From DAIODI01 sp046349255 (GTDB lineage: Bacteria > Pseudomonadota > Alphaproteobacteria > Rhizobiales > Aestuariivirgaceae): 64,000 bases of DNA. A program made the translations under genes and the position numbers. Shown here in pieces: positions 36,332-45,294 of this stretch. Position 1 is the stretch's first letter. Each line of letters starts with the position of its first letter. The notes beneath the pieces were generated by a model. That model did no database searches. It saw only the letters and a program-made list of their open reading frames with translations, and was not told the DNA's origin. The stretch spans positions 558,001 to 622,000 of the forward strand of contig JAXMCR010000002.1 in the NCBI GenBank assembly GCA_046349255.1, written 5' to 3'.

Positions 36332-37194
36332 AGGATGCCCTGCGGAAAGTACCGCCGCCAGATGACCGCGGCTGCTCCGGACTGTTCGAGCCGGTCGAGG
36401 CCGTAGTCCAGCGCCTCGATGAGCGGGCGGTTGCCCTTCTTCACGGCGATCGCGATGCCGATCGAGAACGTGCGCGGATCGACGTAGCCCGGCCCCGCGA
36501 ACGCGCAGCAATCGGCCGACTCCGGATCCTTCAGCCAGTAGGTGCCCCGCAGCGCATCGACGAAGGCGGCATCGGCCTTGCCGGTGCGCACGGCGTCCAT
36601 CGCCTCGGTGTCGCTTGCCGCGGGCGCGATCATCGCGGCGGGAAGGTTCGCCTTGAGCCACGCCTCGTGGCTCGTCCCGGCGGCGACGGCGATGCGGAGA
36701 TCCCGCCGGCCGAGGTTCACGTCCGCACCCTTTCGCGCGATCAGCCTGCCGACCGTGAAGAGGTACGGCGCCGTGAAATCGAAAACGGCGAGCGTATCGC
36801 CGGTCACCGCGACACCCGAGAGGGCGGCGTCGGCCTGGCCGGTCTGGATCGCCGTCGCCACCTCCTCGAACGGGCGCACGATGTACTCGCACTTGATCTT
36901 CAACTCTCGGCATACCGCATCGCCGACGTCGATGCTCAGACCCTTCAGCGCGTTCTGGTCGCGATAGCTGAACGGCGGGAACGAGTCGTCCACGACGAAC
37001 CGCACCACCGCCGGGATCTGCGAAGCCGGGAGCTTCCGGCCGGGCTCGACGTGCCGGAAGCGCGGCATCGGAACCTGCGCCTGCGCCGTCGCCTGCGCCT
37101 GCTGGGCCGTCGCCGGCGCGACGGGTGCGAGGAGCAGCGCGGCGAGCGCGGCAATCCATGCGATGGAACGTTTCGTGGCCACCGTCGGCCTCAC
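36328..37194 (-). CDS. family 3 extracellular solute-binding protein (orphan)
   Basis: A 288-residue periplasmic binding protein of the amino-acid type (SBP_bac_3). A signal peptide (KRSIAWIAALAALLLAPVAPATAQ) is followed by the two-lobe domain (PAVVRFVVDDSFPPFSYRDQN, KGLSIDVGDAVCRELK, ADAALSGVAVTGDT, TKADAAFVD-like GKADAAFVDALRG). GTG 37194 overlaps the hslO stop (GTGA), which strongly suggests this start. No permease or ATPase is nearby, so it may serve a distant transporter or a sensor. Confidence 0.85.
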   Translation of the reverse strand: MRPTVATKRSIAWIAALAALLLAPVAPATAQQAQATAQAQVPMPRFRHVEPGRKLPASQIPAVVRFVVDDSFPPFSYRDQNALKGLSIDVGDAVCRELKIKCEYIVRPFEEVATAIQTGQADAALSGVAVTGDTLAVFDFTAPYLFTVGRLIARKGADVNLGRRDLRIAVAAGTSHEAWLKANLPAAMIAPAASDTEAMDAVRTGKADAAFVDALRGTYWLKDPESADCCAFAGPGYVDPRTFSIGIAIAVKKGNRPLIEALDYGLDRLEQSGAAAVIWRRYFPQGIL

Positions 37195-38123
37195 TGAACC
37201 GGGTTGTCGAGCTCCGACACCGAGAACTCGTACTCCTTCGAGCAGAACTCGCACTTCACCTTGATGGCGCCCGCTTCCGCCATCTCCGACTGCTCGGCCT
37301 GCGAGAAGCTCTTCAGCATTCCCCTAACACGATCGCGCGAGCAGTTGCAGCGCTGGACGAGGCGCGTGGCGGGATAAACCGTCACCCCGTCCTCGTGGAA
37401 GATGCGATAGAGCAACCGCTCCGGCGTGATCGAGGGATCGAGAAGCTCGTGGTCCTCGACCGTCTGGGCCAGCAACCGCGCCCGCGTCCAGCTCTCGTTC
37501 TCGGGCTCCTCCGCAGCGTCGTCGCCGCCGGCGAGGTCCTGCACGGCCCGGTGGGATTCGCCCGCCGCCGGCAGGTGCTGCACCATCAGCGCGCCGGCCC
37601 GCCAGTGGGCGGTCGCGTCGCCGCGACTGATCAGCGGCCCGACCGACGTCTTGAGCCACGTCGGGATCTGCTCGGACTGCCGGAAGTAGGTGAGTGCGGC
37701 TTCCGAAAGCCCGCCCTCGCCCACCGCCACGATGCCCTGGTAGCGCTCCGTGTTGGCGCCCTGGTCGATCGTCATCGCCAGATGGCCGGTGCCGAGGAGG
37801 CTTCCCGGCGGCTTGCCCTCCACCGCATTGGCATCGAACCGCGCGTAGGCGCGCAATCCCGCGGGCGAGGTGTACTGCGACACGAGGAGATCGAGCGGAC
37901 CGTTCGTCGAGGTCTGCAGGATGAACTGCCCCTCGACCTTGAGCAGCGAGCCCAGCATCGCGGTGATCGCCACGCCTTCGGACAGGACCGCCGACACGAC
38001 ATCCGGATAGCGGTGCTGCTGCACGATCGCATCGAGCGCCGCGCCGAGTCGCACCAGCCGCCCGCGCACGGCGAGCGGCTTGATCTCGAAGGGGATGACG
38101 AGATCGTCGTCTGCCTCGGCCAT
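37191..38123 (-). CDS. hslO: redox-regulated chaperone Hsp33
   Basis: Hsp33 is a cytoplasmic holdase that zinc keeps inactive and that disulfide formation activates under oxidative stress. The 310-residue protein ends in the four-cysteine switch C259, C261, C291 and C294 (RCNCSRDR and VKCEFCSKE). ATG 38123 lies 7 bases after argF. Its stop overlaps the binding-protein start, consistent with translational coupling. Confidence 0.94.
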   Translation of the reverse strand: MAEADDDLVIPFEIKPLAVRGRLVRLGAALDAIVQQHRYPDVVSAVLSEGVAITAMLGSLLKVEGQFILQTSTNGPLDLLVSQYTSPAGLRAYARFDANAVEGKPPGSLLGTGHLAMTIDQGANTERYQGIVAVGEGGLSEAALTYFRQSEQIPTWLKTSVGPLISRGDATAHWRAGALMVQHLPAAGESHRAVQDLAGGDDAAEEPENESWTRARLLAQTVEDHELLDPSITPERLLYRIFHEDGVTVYPATRLVQRCNCSRDRVRGMLKSFSQAEQSEMAEAGAIKVKCEFCSKEYEFSVSELDNPVQ

Positions 38124-38130
38124 CAGGCGC

Positions 38131-39066
38131 TCACGCGATCCGGTCGAAGCACCACGCGAGGATGCCCTTCTGCGCGTGGAGCCGGTTCTCCGCCTCGTCG
38201 AACACCACCGACTGCGGGCCGTCCATCACGTCTCCCGTCACTTCCTCGTCGCGGTGCGCCGGCAGGCAGTGGAGGAAGATCGCATCCGGTGCAGCGCGCG
38301 CCATCAGGTCGGCGTTCACCTGGTAGGGCGCGAGCAGCGCCTCCTTCTCCGCCGAGCGCGTCTCGTTCATCGAGAACCACGTGTCGGTGACGATGCAGTG
38401 CGCGCCCTCGACGCCCTGCTTCGGGTCGTCGAAGAACGTGACGTCCGCCTTCTGCCGCTTCGCCCAGGCGATAACGTCCTCGCCCGGACGCAACTCGCGG
38501 GGTGCCGCGATGCGCAGGCTGAAGCCGAAGCGCGCGGCGGCGTGGATCCAGGAGTTGGTGACGTTGCAGCAGTCGCCACACCAGGTGACGGTCTTGCCGC
38601 CGATCGGCCCGAGCTTCTCCTCGACGGTGAGCACGTCGGCCATCACCTGGCAGGGATGCGAGTGGTCCGTGAGGCCGTTGATCACCGGGACCGTCGCAGC
38701 CTCGGCGAGTTCGTGCAGCCGGTCGTGGCCCCAGGTGCGGATCATGATGCAGTCGACGTAGCGCGACAGCACGCGCGCCGTGTCGGCCATGGTCTCGCCG
38801 CGGCCGACCTGCATCTCGGCGGTCGACAGGACGAGGCTTTCGCCGCCGAGCTGGCGGATCGCCGCGTCGAACGACACGCGGGTCCGGGTCGAGGGTTTCT
38901 CGAACATCAGCGCGAGCAGCACGCCGGCGAGCGGCGCACCCTCGTCGACGCGGCCGCGCAGCCAGTTGCTGCGCCGCTCCTTGGTGGCGCGGCTGTAGTC
39001 GATGATCCGCCGGAGCTCGATCGGCTCGACGTCGGACAGGTCGAGGAAATGCCGGATCGCGCTCAT
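38131..39066 (-). CDS. argF: ornithine carbamoyltransferase
   Basis: Makes citrulline from ornithine and carbamoyl phosphate. The 311-residue protein has the carbamoyl-phosphate site S59-T-R-T-R63, plus HCLPAHRDEEV with the catalytic cysteine and the late VFDEAENRLHAQKG. ATG 39066 overlaps the argD stop by 4 bases (ATGA). argD-argF-hslO is a recurrent order in Hyphomicrobiales. No ARG box was recognised upstream of argD. Confidence 0.96.
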   Translation of the reverse strand: MSAIRHFLDLSDVEPIELRRIIDYSRATKERRSNWLRGRVDEGAPLAGVLLALMFEKPSTRTRVSFDAAIRQLGGESLVLSTAEMQVGRGETMADTARVLSRYVDCIMIRTWGHDRLHELAEAATVPVINGLTDHSHPCQVMADVLTVEEKLGPIGGKTVTWCGDCCNVTNSWIHAAARFGFSLRIAAPRELRPGEDVIAWAKRQKADVTFFDDPKQGVEGAHCIVTDTWFSMNETRSAEKEALLAPYQVNADLMARAAPDAIFLHCLPAHRDEEVTGDVMDGPQSVVFDEAENRLHAQKGILAWCFDRIA

Positions 39067-40271
39067 GCGCCCTTCCCGTTCGGCTTAGGCCCGGCCTTTT
39101 CGGCCTTGAGCGCCGCGAGCGCGCGGTCGAGCCGCGCCACGCCCTCGTCGATGTCGGCATCCGAAATGATGAGCGGCGGCAAGATGCGTACGACGTTATC
39201 GCCGGCGCCGACGAGCAGAAGATGCTGCTTCAGCGCGCTCGCCACCACCTCGGTGTTCGGCACCTTGCACTTGAGGCCGAGCAGCAGGCCTTCGCCGCGC
39301 ACGTCCTCGATCATGTCGGGATGGCTGTCGCGCAGAGCGCCGAGCTTTTGCGCAATCCGCGCGCTCGCCTGTCTTACGCGCGGCAGGAAGTCTTCGGCGA
39401 GGATGCAGTCCAGGACGGCGTTGCCGACCGCCATGGCGAGCGGGTTGCCGCCGTAGGTCGAACCGTGCGTGCCGGGCTTCATCGCCGCGGCGACCTTCTC
39501 GGTCGCAAGGCACGCGCCCATCGGGAAGCCGCCGCCGATCGCCTTCGCCACGGCCATCACATCGGGCGTGATGCCCGCCCATTCGTGCGCGAACAGTCGG
39601 CCGGTGCGACCCATGCCGCACTGCACCTCGTCGAAGATCAGGATCAGGCCCTCGCGGTCGCACAGCTCGCGCAGACCCTTCAGGCACTGCGGCGGGATGG
39701 CGCGCACGCCGCCTTCGCCCTGGATCGGCTCGATGAGGATACCCGCGGTCTCCGGCCCGACGGCGGCCTTCAGCGCCTCGTGGTCGGCGAACGGCACCTG
39801 GTCGAACCCGTCGACGGGCGGACCGAAGCCCTCGAGGTACTTCTTCTGCCCGCCGGCCGCGATCGTCGCCAGGGTGCGGCCGTGGAAGGCGCCCTCGAAG
39901 GTGATGATGCGGTAGCGCTCCGGCGCGCCGTTCACATAGTGGTAGCGGCGCGTCATCTTGATCGCGCATTCCAGCGCCTCGGCGCCCGAATTGGTGAAGA
40001 ACACCGTTTCGGCAAAGGTGTTTTCGACGAGGCGCTGCGCCAGCTTCTCGCCGAGCGGGATGCGGTAGAGGTTGGACGTGTGCCAAAGCTTCTCGGCCTG
40101 CTCCTTGAGGGCGGCAACGAGCGTCGGATGGGCGTGGCCGAGGCCGTTCACGGCGATGCCGGACCCGAAGTCGAGGTACTCTTCCCCCTCGGTCGTGAAG
40201 AGGCGCACGCCTTCGCCCCGCTCGAAGGACAACGGGGCCCGGGCATAGACAGGAAGAAGCGGTTCGATCAT
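39063..40271 (-). CDS. argD: acetylornithine/succinyldiaminopimelate aminotransferase
   Basis: A class III PLP aminotransferase that makes N-acetylornithine and, in many bacteria, succinyl-diaminopimelate. The 402-residue protein has FTNSGAEALECAIKM, the PLP-ring FDEVQCGMGRTG and the lysine in AVAKAIGGGFPMGA. Length and order are normal. ATG 40271 begins MIEPLLPVYAR; the frame is open upstream to about 41102 but antisense to gcrA. Confidence 0.96.
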   Translation of the reverse strand: MIEPLLPVYARAPLSFERGEGVRLFTTEGEEYLDFGSGIAVNGLGHAHPTLVAALKEQAEKLWHTSNLYRIPLGEKLAQRLVENTFAETVFFTNSGAEALECAIKMTRRYHYVNGAPERYRIITFEGAFHGRTLATIAAGGQKKYLEGFGPPVDGFDQVPFADHEALKAAVGPETAGILIEPIQGEGGVRAIPPQCLKGLRELCDREGLILIFDEVQCGMGRTGRLFAHEWAGITPDVMAVAKAIGGGFPMGACLATEKVAAAMKPGTHGSTYGGNPLAMAVGNAVLDCILAEDFLPRVRQASARIAQKLGALRDSHPDMIEDVRGEGLLLGLKCKVPNTEVVASALKQHLLLVGAGDNVVRILPPLIISDADIDEGVARLDRALAALKAEKAGPKPNGKGA

Positions 40272-40392
40272 CGGCGCATCCAGTCGCGACAAAAGAGAAA
40301 CGCCGCCGGCAGGGCGGCGGCGAAGTCGCATATTGTAAATCCTAAGGCCGGTGCGGGTCAAACGCCGGAATTTCCGCAGCATTTCAGCCGGT

Positions 40393-40611
40393 GAGTCAGA
40401 CCGCCGCATCGACCCCGAATCAGCGACTGCAGTAGACTTTGCGCCACACCCGGCAACGAGACTGGGGATAAGCACCCGATCGAGACGTCTCGAATCTTGA
40501 AGTGCGATTCCACCATATTGTAGTCTCTCAGGCGTCAGGACACGACATCTAGTACGTTCATCCGTCAAGCGTGCGTTTCCAGAAATCGCTCCGGCGAAAC
40601 AAGAGGGATTC
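40393..40611. promoter_or_regulatory. gcrA upstream region with five GANTC sites
   Basis: The 345-base gap between argD and gcrA (40272-40616) holds five GANTC sites: GAGTC 40393-40397, GAATC 40417-40421, GAATC 40492-40496, GATTC 40506-40510 and GATTC 40607-40611. The last is 6 bases before the gcrA start. GcrA recognises methylated GANTC in other Alphaproteobacteria. Auto-control and replication-timed expression are inferred. Otherwise the gap shows no gene or clear terminator. Confidence 0.6.
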
Positions 40612-40616
40612 CAAGC

Positions 40617-41162
40617 GTGACCGAAGATCTCGCAACCACCAGTACCTCGGACAAGATTTCCTGGACCGACGAGCGTGTCGACCTCCTCCGCCGGTTGTGG
40701 AGCGAGGGGCTCACCGCCTCCCAGATTGCTGCCCGCCTCGGAAACGGCGTCACCCGCAACGCCGTGATCGGCAAGGTGCACCGGCTTGGTCTCTCCGGCC
40801 GCGTCACCAAGAGCCGCCCGGTGCAGCCGAAGCCACAGCGGAAGGTGTTCGACGGGTCGGCCACCCGCCTGTCGCCGCTGGTCATCGGCGCCACCGCACT
40901 GAAGCCCTCGCCCAGGCCCGCGCCCAAGCCGGAGCCGGCGCCCGAGCCGATCCGGCTGGTCGAGATGCCGACGGGCGAGCGCTGCTCGATCCTCATGCTG
41001 AACGAGCGCACCTGCCGCTGGCCGATCGGCGATCCGGGCACGGAAGAGTTCAGCTTCTGCGGCGGGCCGCCGCGCGAGAAGGGACCGTACTGCGAGTACC
41101 ACTCGCGCATTGCGTTCCAGCCGATGATCGACCGCCGGCGCATCCGCGCGCCGAAGGGCTGA
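40617..41162 (+). CDS. gcrA: cell cycle regulator GcrA
   Basis: GcrA is an alphaproteobacterial regulator that binds sigma-70 and activates promoters holding methylated GANTC. The 181-residue protein has the N-terminal homeodomain-like helix-turn-helix (WTDERVDLLRRLWSEGLTAS and RNAVIGKVHRLGLSGR, about 16-61), a Pro-rich linker (about 62-120) and the sigma-interacting C-terminal domain with RTCRWPIGDPG and FCGGPP-CEYHSR. GTG 40617 follows AGAGGG. ccrM, 34 kb away in this window, makes its mark. Confidence 0.95.
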   Translation: MTEDLATTSTSDKISWTDERVDLLRRLWSEGLTASQIAARLGNGVTRNAVIGKVHRLGLSGRVTKSRPVQPKPQRKVFDGSATRLSPLVIGATALKPSPRPAPKPEPAPEPIRLVEMPTGERCSILMLNERTCRWPIGDPGTEEFSFCGGPPREKGPYCEYHSRIAFQPMIDRRRIRAPKG

Positions 41163-41180
41163 GGCGGAACTCGCGCGCCG

Positions 41181-41879
41181 TCAGCGCTGCACGAAGCGTT
41201 CGTCGAAGGCGTACCCCATCCCGCGCACGGTGCGGATGGGATCCTGCTCGCGGCCGCGCATGATCGCCTTGCGCAGACGGCCGACGTGCACGTCGACGGT
41301 GCGCTCGTCGATGTAGACGTCGCGGCCCCACACCGCATCGAGGAGCTGGCCGCGGCTGTAGACGCGGCCGGGGCTCTGCATCAGGTGCTCGAGCAGCCGG
41401 AACTCCGTCGGTGACAGCTCGATGTCGCGGCTGCCGCGCGTGACGCGGCGGTTGCGCCGGTCGAGGTTGATGTCGCCCGCCTTCAGCGTGTCGGCGACCG
41501 ATTCCGGATTGGCGCGGCGCAGGATCGACTTCACCCGCGCCATCAGCTCCGGCACCGAGAACGGCTTCACCACGTAGTCGTCCGCGCCCGTCGACAGGCC
41601 GCGGATGCGCTCGCTCTCCTCGCCGCGCGCGGTGAGCATCACGATCGGGATCGAGCGGGTCTCGGGCTTCGAGCGCAGCATCCGGCAGACCTCGATCCCG
41701 GAGATGCCCGGCAGCATCCAGTCCAGGATGATGAGGTCCGGCCGCTCCTCGCCGACGAGCTGGGCGACGTCCTCGCCGTTGGCGGTGCAGCGGATCGCAA
41801 AGCCTTCCGCCTCGAAGTTGTAGGCGAGCAGCACCTGCAGTGGTTCTTCGTCTTCAACGATCAGGATCGAGGCTGCCAT
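41181..41879 (-). CDS. phoB: phosphate regulon response regulator PhoB
   Basis: PhoB activates the Pho regulon when phosphate is scarce. The 232-residue protein has a receiver domain with D10, E11 and the phospho-acceptor D53 (LIILDWMLPG), T at MLTARG and K at VVKPFS, and a C-terminal winged helix (RTVDVHVGRLRKAI). ATG 41879 begins MAASILIVEDEE. It is the last gene of the minus-strand pst block, 14 bases after phoU, and convergent with gcrA. Confidence 0.96.
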   Translation of the reverse strand: MAASILIVEDEEPLQVLLAYNFEAEGFAIRCTANGEDVAQLVGEERPDLIILDWMLPGISGIEVCRMLRSKPETRSIPIVMLTARGEESERIRGLSTGADDYVVKPFSVPELMARVKSILRRANPESVADTLKAGDINLDRRNRRVTRGSRDIELSPTEFRLLEHLMQSPGRVYSRGQLLDAVWGRDVYIDERTVDVHVGRLRKAIMRGREQDPIRTVRGMGYAFDERFVQR

Positions 41880-41893
41880 CGTTCGCTTCCTGC

Positions 41894-42604
41894 TCAGGGT
41901 CGGGCGCCGATGCCGGTGACCGACGTGGTATCCTTCTTCTGCCGCTCCTCGGGGATCGGCCGTCCGTGGATCTGGAAGTAGATATTCTCGGCGATGTTGG
42001 TGGTGTGGTCGCCGATGCGCTCGAGGTTCTTCGCGCCGAACAGGAGGTGCGTACACGGACCGATCGTGCGCGGGTCCTCCATCATGTAGGTGAGGAGCTC
42101 GCGAAACACCGAGTTGTAGAGCGAGTCGATCTCCTCGTCGGCGCGCCAGACCTCCAGGGCAAGATCTGAGTCCGAGCGCGCGTAGGCGTCGAGGATCCGG
42201 TGCAGCTGCTCCTGCGCAAGCTCGCTCATGCGCGCGAGCCCGGCGATGACCTTGCGCGGCTGCGTTTCCGGCATCGCCAGCGTCCGCTTGGCGAGGTTCT
42301 TGGCGAGATCGCCGATGCGCTCGAGGTCCGAGGCGACGCGGATCGCGACGAGAATCTCGCGCAGGTCGCTCGCCATCGGCTGGCGCTTGGCGATGACCAC
42401 CACGGCACGGTCTTCCACCGCGTCCTCGAGCTCGTCGATCCGGTGATCGTCCGCGATCACACGGTCGGCAAGCGCCGTGTCGCGCCGGCTCAAAGCATCC
42501 ATCGCCTGGGCGAGCTGCTCCTCGGCGATGCCACCCATCTGGGCGATCATCGTCTTCAGCCGTTGCAGCTCCTCGTCGAACGCCTTTACGGTGTGTTCCG
42601 TCAT
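41894..42604 (-). CDS. phoU: phosphate transport regulator PhoU
   Basis: PhoU links the Pst transporter to PhoR and lowers Pho signalling in high phosphate. The 236-residue protein is all-helical with two PhoU repeats, each with its E/DxxxD metal motif: ASDLERIGDLAKNLA and AKNLERIGDHTTNIAE. ATG 42604 starts MTEHTVKAFDEEL. It lies between pstB and phoB, with short gaps, as in a single transcript. Confidence 0.96.
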   Translation of the reverse strand: MTEHTVKAFDEELQRLKTMIAQMGGIAEEQLAQAMDALSRRDTALADRVIADDHRIDELEDAVEDRAVVVIAKRQPMASDLREILVAIRVASDLERIGDLAKNLAKRTLAMPETQPRKVIAGLARMSELAQEQLHRILDAYARSDSDLALEVWRADEEIDSLYNSVFRELLTYMMEDPRTIGPCTHLLFGAKNLERIGDHTTNIAENIYFQIHGRPIPEERQKKDTTSVTGIGARP

Positions 42605-42621
42605 CTTGTTGTTGTCCTTCC

Positions 42622-43449
42622 TCAGCCGAAGCGCCCGGTGATGTAGTCCTGGGTCCGCTTCTCCTGCGGATTGGTGAAAATCGCTTCCGTGTCGCCCACC
42701 TCGACGAGGCTGCCGAGGTGGAAGAACGCGGTGAGCTGCGACACGCGCGCCGCCTGTTGCATCGAGTGCGTGACGATCACGATGCAGAAGTTCTGGCGCA
42801 GTTCGTCGATCAGTTCCTCGATCTTGGCGGTGGCGATCGGATCGAGCGCCGAGCACGGCTCGTCCATCAGGATCACCTCCGGGTTCACCGAGATCGCGCG
42901 CGCGATGCACAGGCGCTGCTGCTGGCCGCCGGAGAGGCTGGTGCCCGAATGGTCGAGGCGATCCTTGACCTCCTCGAAGAGCCCCGCCTTCTTCAGGCTC
43001 GACACGACGATCTCGTCGAGCTCCGCGCGCGAGCCCGCAAGCCCGTGGATGCGCGGGCCATACGCCACGTTCTCGTAAATCGACTTCGGAAACGGGTTCG
43101 GCTTCTGGAACACCATGCCGACGCGGGCGCGCAGCTGCACGACGTCGAGGCTCGGATCGTAGATGTCCTGTCCGTCGATCTCGATCAGCCCGCCGACGCG
43201 AGCCGAGGGGATCGTGTCGTTCATCCGGTTGATGCAGCGCAGGAACGTCGACTTGCCGCACCCCGAGGGGCCGATGAAGGCGGAGACCGCGCGGTCGGGG
43301 ATGTCGATCGAGAGATCGTTGATCGCCTGCTTCTCGCCGTAGTGCACGGTGACGTCGCGGGCGCGGATCTTCACGGGACGCTCGCCGAGGATCAGCGGGT
43401 GCGCCGGGGTCATCACCGTCCGGGTGGGTCGTTCGAGCAGTGTCGTCAT
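42622..43449 (-). CDS. pstB: phosphate ABC transporter ATP-binding protein PstB
   Basis: The ATPase of the high-affinity phosphate transporter. Walker A GPSGCGKST, signature LSGGQQQRLCIARA, Walker B VILMDEPCSALDP and the H-loop VTHSMQQA are all present in 275 residues. The first ~25 residues are a leader before KIRARDVTVHYG. It lies 12 bases after pstA and 17 before phoU. Confidence 0.97.
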   Translation of the reverse strand: MTTLLERPTRTVMTPAHPLILGERPVKIRARDVTVHYGEKQAINDLSIDIPDRAVSAFIGPSGCGKSTFLRCINRMNDTIPSARVGGLIEIDGQDIYDPSLDVVQLRARVGMVFQKPNPFPKSIYENVAYGPRIHGLAGSRAELDEIVVSSLKKAGLFEEVKDRLDHSGTSLSGGQQQRLCIARAISVNPEVILMDEPCSALDPIATAKIEELIDELRQNFCIVIVTHSMQQAARVSQLTAFFHLGSLVEVGDTEAIFTNPQEKRTQDYITGRFG

Positions 43450-43461
43450 CGGTTTCGTCCG

Positions 43462-45294
43462 TTACCAGCGGCGCTCGAAACGCCGGCGCAGGTAGATCGC
43501 CGCGCCGTTCATCACGAACAGGAAGAGCAGAAGCACGATGATCGCCGCGGAGGTCTTCGCCTTGAAGGCGACCTCCGGCAGGTCCGACCACAGGAAGATC
43601 TGCACCGGTAGCGCGGTCGCCGCCTCGGTGAACGACTGCGGCACGTCGACGATGAAGGCGACCATGCCGATCATCAGGAGCGGCGCGGTTTCGCCCAGCG
43701 CGTGCGCCATGCCGATGATCGTGCCGGTGAGGATGCCCGGCATCGCGAGCGGCAGCACGTGGTGGAACACCGCCTGCTGGTGCGAGGCGCCGACGCCGAG
43801 CGCGCCCTCGCGGATCGACGGCGGCACGGCCTTCAGGGCGGCGCGCGAGGCGATGATGATGGTCGGCAGCACGAGCAGCGCCAACACGAGGCCACCGACC
43901 AGGGCGGACGAGCGCGGCATGCCGAAGAAGTTCAGGAAGACCGCCAGGCCCAGGAGGCCGAACACGATCGAGGGCACGGCGGCGAGGTTGTTGATGTTGA
44001 CCTCGATCAGGCTCGTGAAGCGGTTCTTCGGCGCGAACTCCTCGAGGTAGATCGCCGCCGCGACGCCGACGGGCAGGCAGATCGCGAGCGTCACGAACAG
44101 GGTGAGGAGCGAGCCGACGAGGCCGCCGAGGATGCCGGCGAGTTCCGGTTCGCGGCTGTCGCCCGAGGTGAAGAATGCCCAGTTGAACTGGGTTTCGACC
44201 TGACCCTTTGCGCGCAACGCCTCGAGCCAGAGCACCTCGCGGTCGGAGAGCCGCCGGTCGCCTTCGGGCACCTCGACGTGAACGACCTGCCACGCGCCGG
44301 CCGACGCAGGATTTGCGGAGGCAAGCGGGGACATGACGTCGCCCGTCACCTTGTCCTTTCCGACCGACGTCACCTTCACGACCCCGCCGTTGATCTTGAG
44401 GAGCAGCGAGGGCAGCGTCGCGTCGAGCTGTTCGGCTGCGTCGGGCGCGCCGAGCCGCGCCTTGAGCGACAGCAGGCGATCGTTGAGCTGGCCGATCGAG
44501 GCGGTGATCGAGTCCCGGTCGCCCTGCGCTTTGGCGAGCCGCTGTTCAAGCACGGATTTGTCGCCGCTCGCGGCCGCGATCTCGGCGGTGAGCGCGCGGA
44601 TCGTCGAGTTGAGCTGCTCGAGCGTTTCGTTCAGCGCCTCGGCGTCCCGGCGGGCGGCGCGCAGCTTGTCGCCGAGTTCTGCCTTCACGTAGGCGAGCTG
44701 GCGCGCGAAGTCGTTGCTGGTCGAGGCGATGTCGATCGTGCCCTCGGTGCCCGACGGCGTCGCCGTGCCGGTGCCCGGCTCTTCCGCGAGCTTGGTGACG
44801 AAGCCCTTGAGATAAAGGTCCGCGTCGTCGGACAGCAGCAGCGGAACCTTCACCTCGGTGCCGACGAGCTTCGGGTCCGCCATGGCGAGGCTGCGGAGCT
44901 GGTCGGCCGCCCCGGACGAGACGAGCCCGGTGAGGAGCTTGCGGACAGCGCGCTCCTTGCCTTCCGGGAACTCGGCGAGCAGGGCCTGGCGGATCGGAGC
45001 GGCGAAGTTGCCCTTCGCGATCTCGGCCGGGTTGCCGGTCTTCGCCGGATCGATGTCGTCGACGGTGAGCGTCACCGGCAGCATCACCTTGCTCACGAAG
45101 AAGGCGGGCAGACCCTTCGACAGGATGTCGGCGAGCAGCACGAGGAGGAACAGCGCGGCGAAGGCGATCGCGGCGATGCCGTAGGCCTTGAAGCGCGCCT
45201 CCGCCCGGTAGCGGCGGCGGATACGCGCCTTCGCTTCCTCGGTCGCAGGCGCGAGCGAACGGACGGGGCGGGTATCGGCGACGGCGTCAGTCAT
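43462..45294 (-). CDS. pstA: phosphate ABC transporter permease PstA, DUF3333 form with coiled-coil insert
   Basis: One of the two permeases of the Pst importer. The C-terminal ~230 residues carry the ABC permease domain with the EAA-like loop (about GVAAAIYLEEFAPKNRF; ALGVGASHQQAVFHHVLP). At 610 residues it is longer than common PstA proteins. After a first membrane helix (about 37-57) comes a large extra segment (about 60-375) of the DUF3333 type. Within it residues 200-282 read as a coiled coil (LRAARRDAEALNETLEQLNS). It overlaps pstC by 8 bases. Confidence 0.92.
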   Translation of the reverse strand: MTDAVADTRPVRSLAPATEEAKARIRRRYRAEARFKAYGIAAIAFAALFLLVLLADILSKGLPAFFVSKVMLPVTLTVDDIDPAKTGNPAEIAKGNFAAPIRQALLAEFPEGKERAVRKLLTGLVSSGAADQLRSLAMADPKLVGTEVKVPLLLSDDADLYLKGFVTKLAEEPGTGTATPSGTEGTIDIASTSNDFARQLAYVKAELGDKLRAARRDAEALNETLEQLNSTIRALTAEIAAASGDKSVLEQRLAKAQGDRDSITASIGQLNDRLLSLKARLGAPDAAEQLDATLPSLLLKINGGVVKVTSVGKDKVTGDVMSPLASANPASAGAWQVVHVEVPEGDRRLSDREVLWLEALRAKGQVETQFNWAFFTSGDSREPELAGILGGLVGSLLTLFVTLAICLPVGVAAAIYLEEFAPKNRFTSLIEVNINNLAAVPSIVFGLLGLAVFLNFFGMPRSSALVGGLVLALLVLPTIIIASRAALKAVPPSIREGALGVGASHQQAVFHHVLPLAMPGILTGTIIGMAHALGETAPLLMIGMVAFIVDVPQSFTEAATALPVQIFLWSDLPEVAFKAKTSAAIIVLLLFLFVMNGAAIYLRRRFERRW

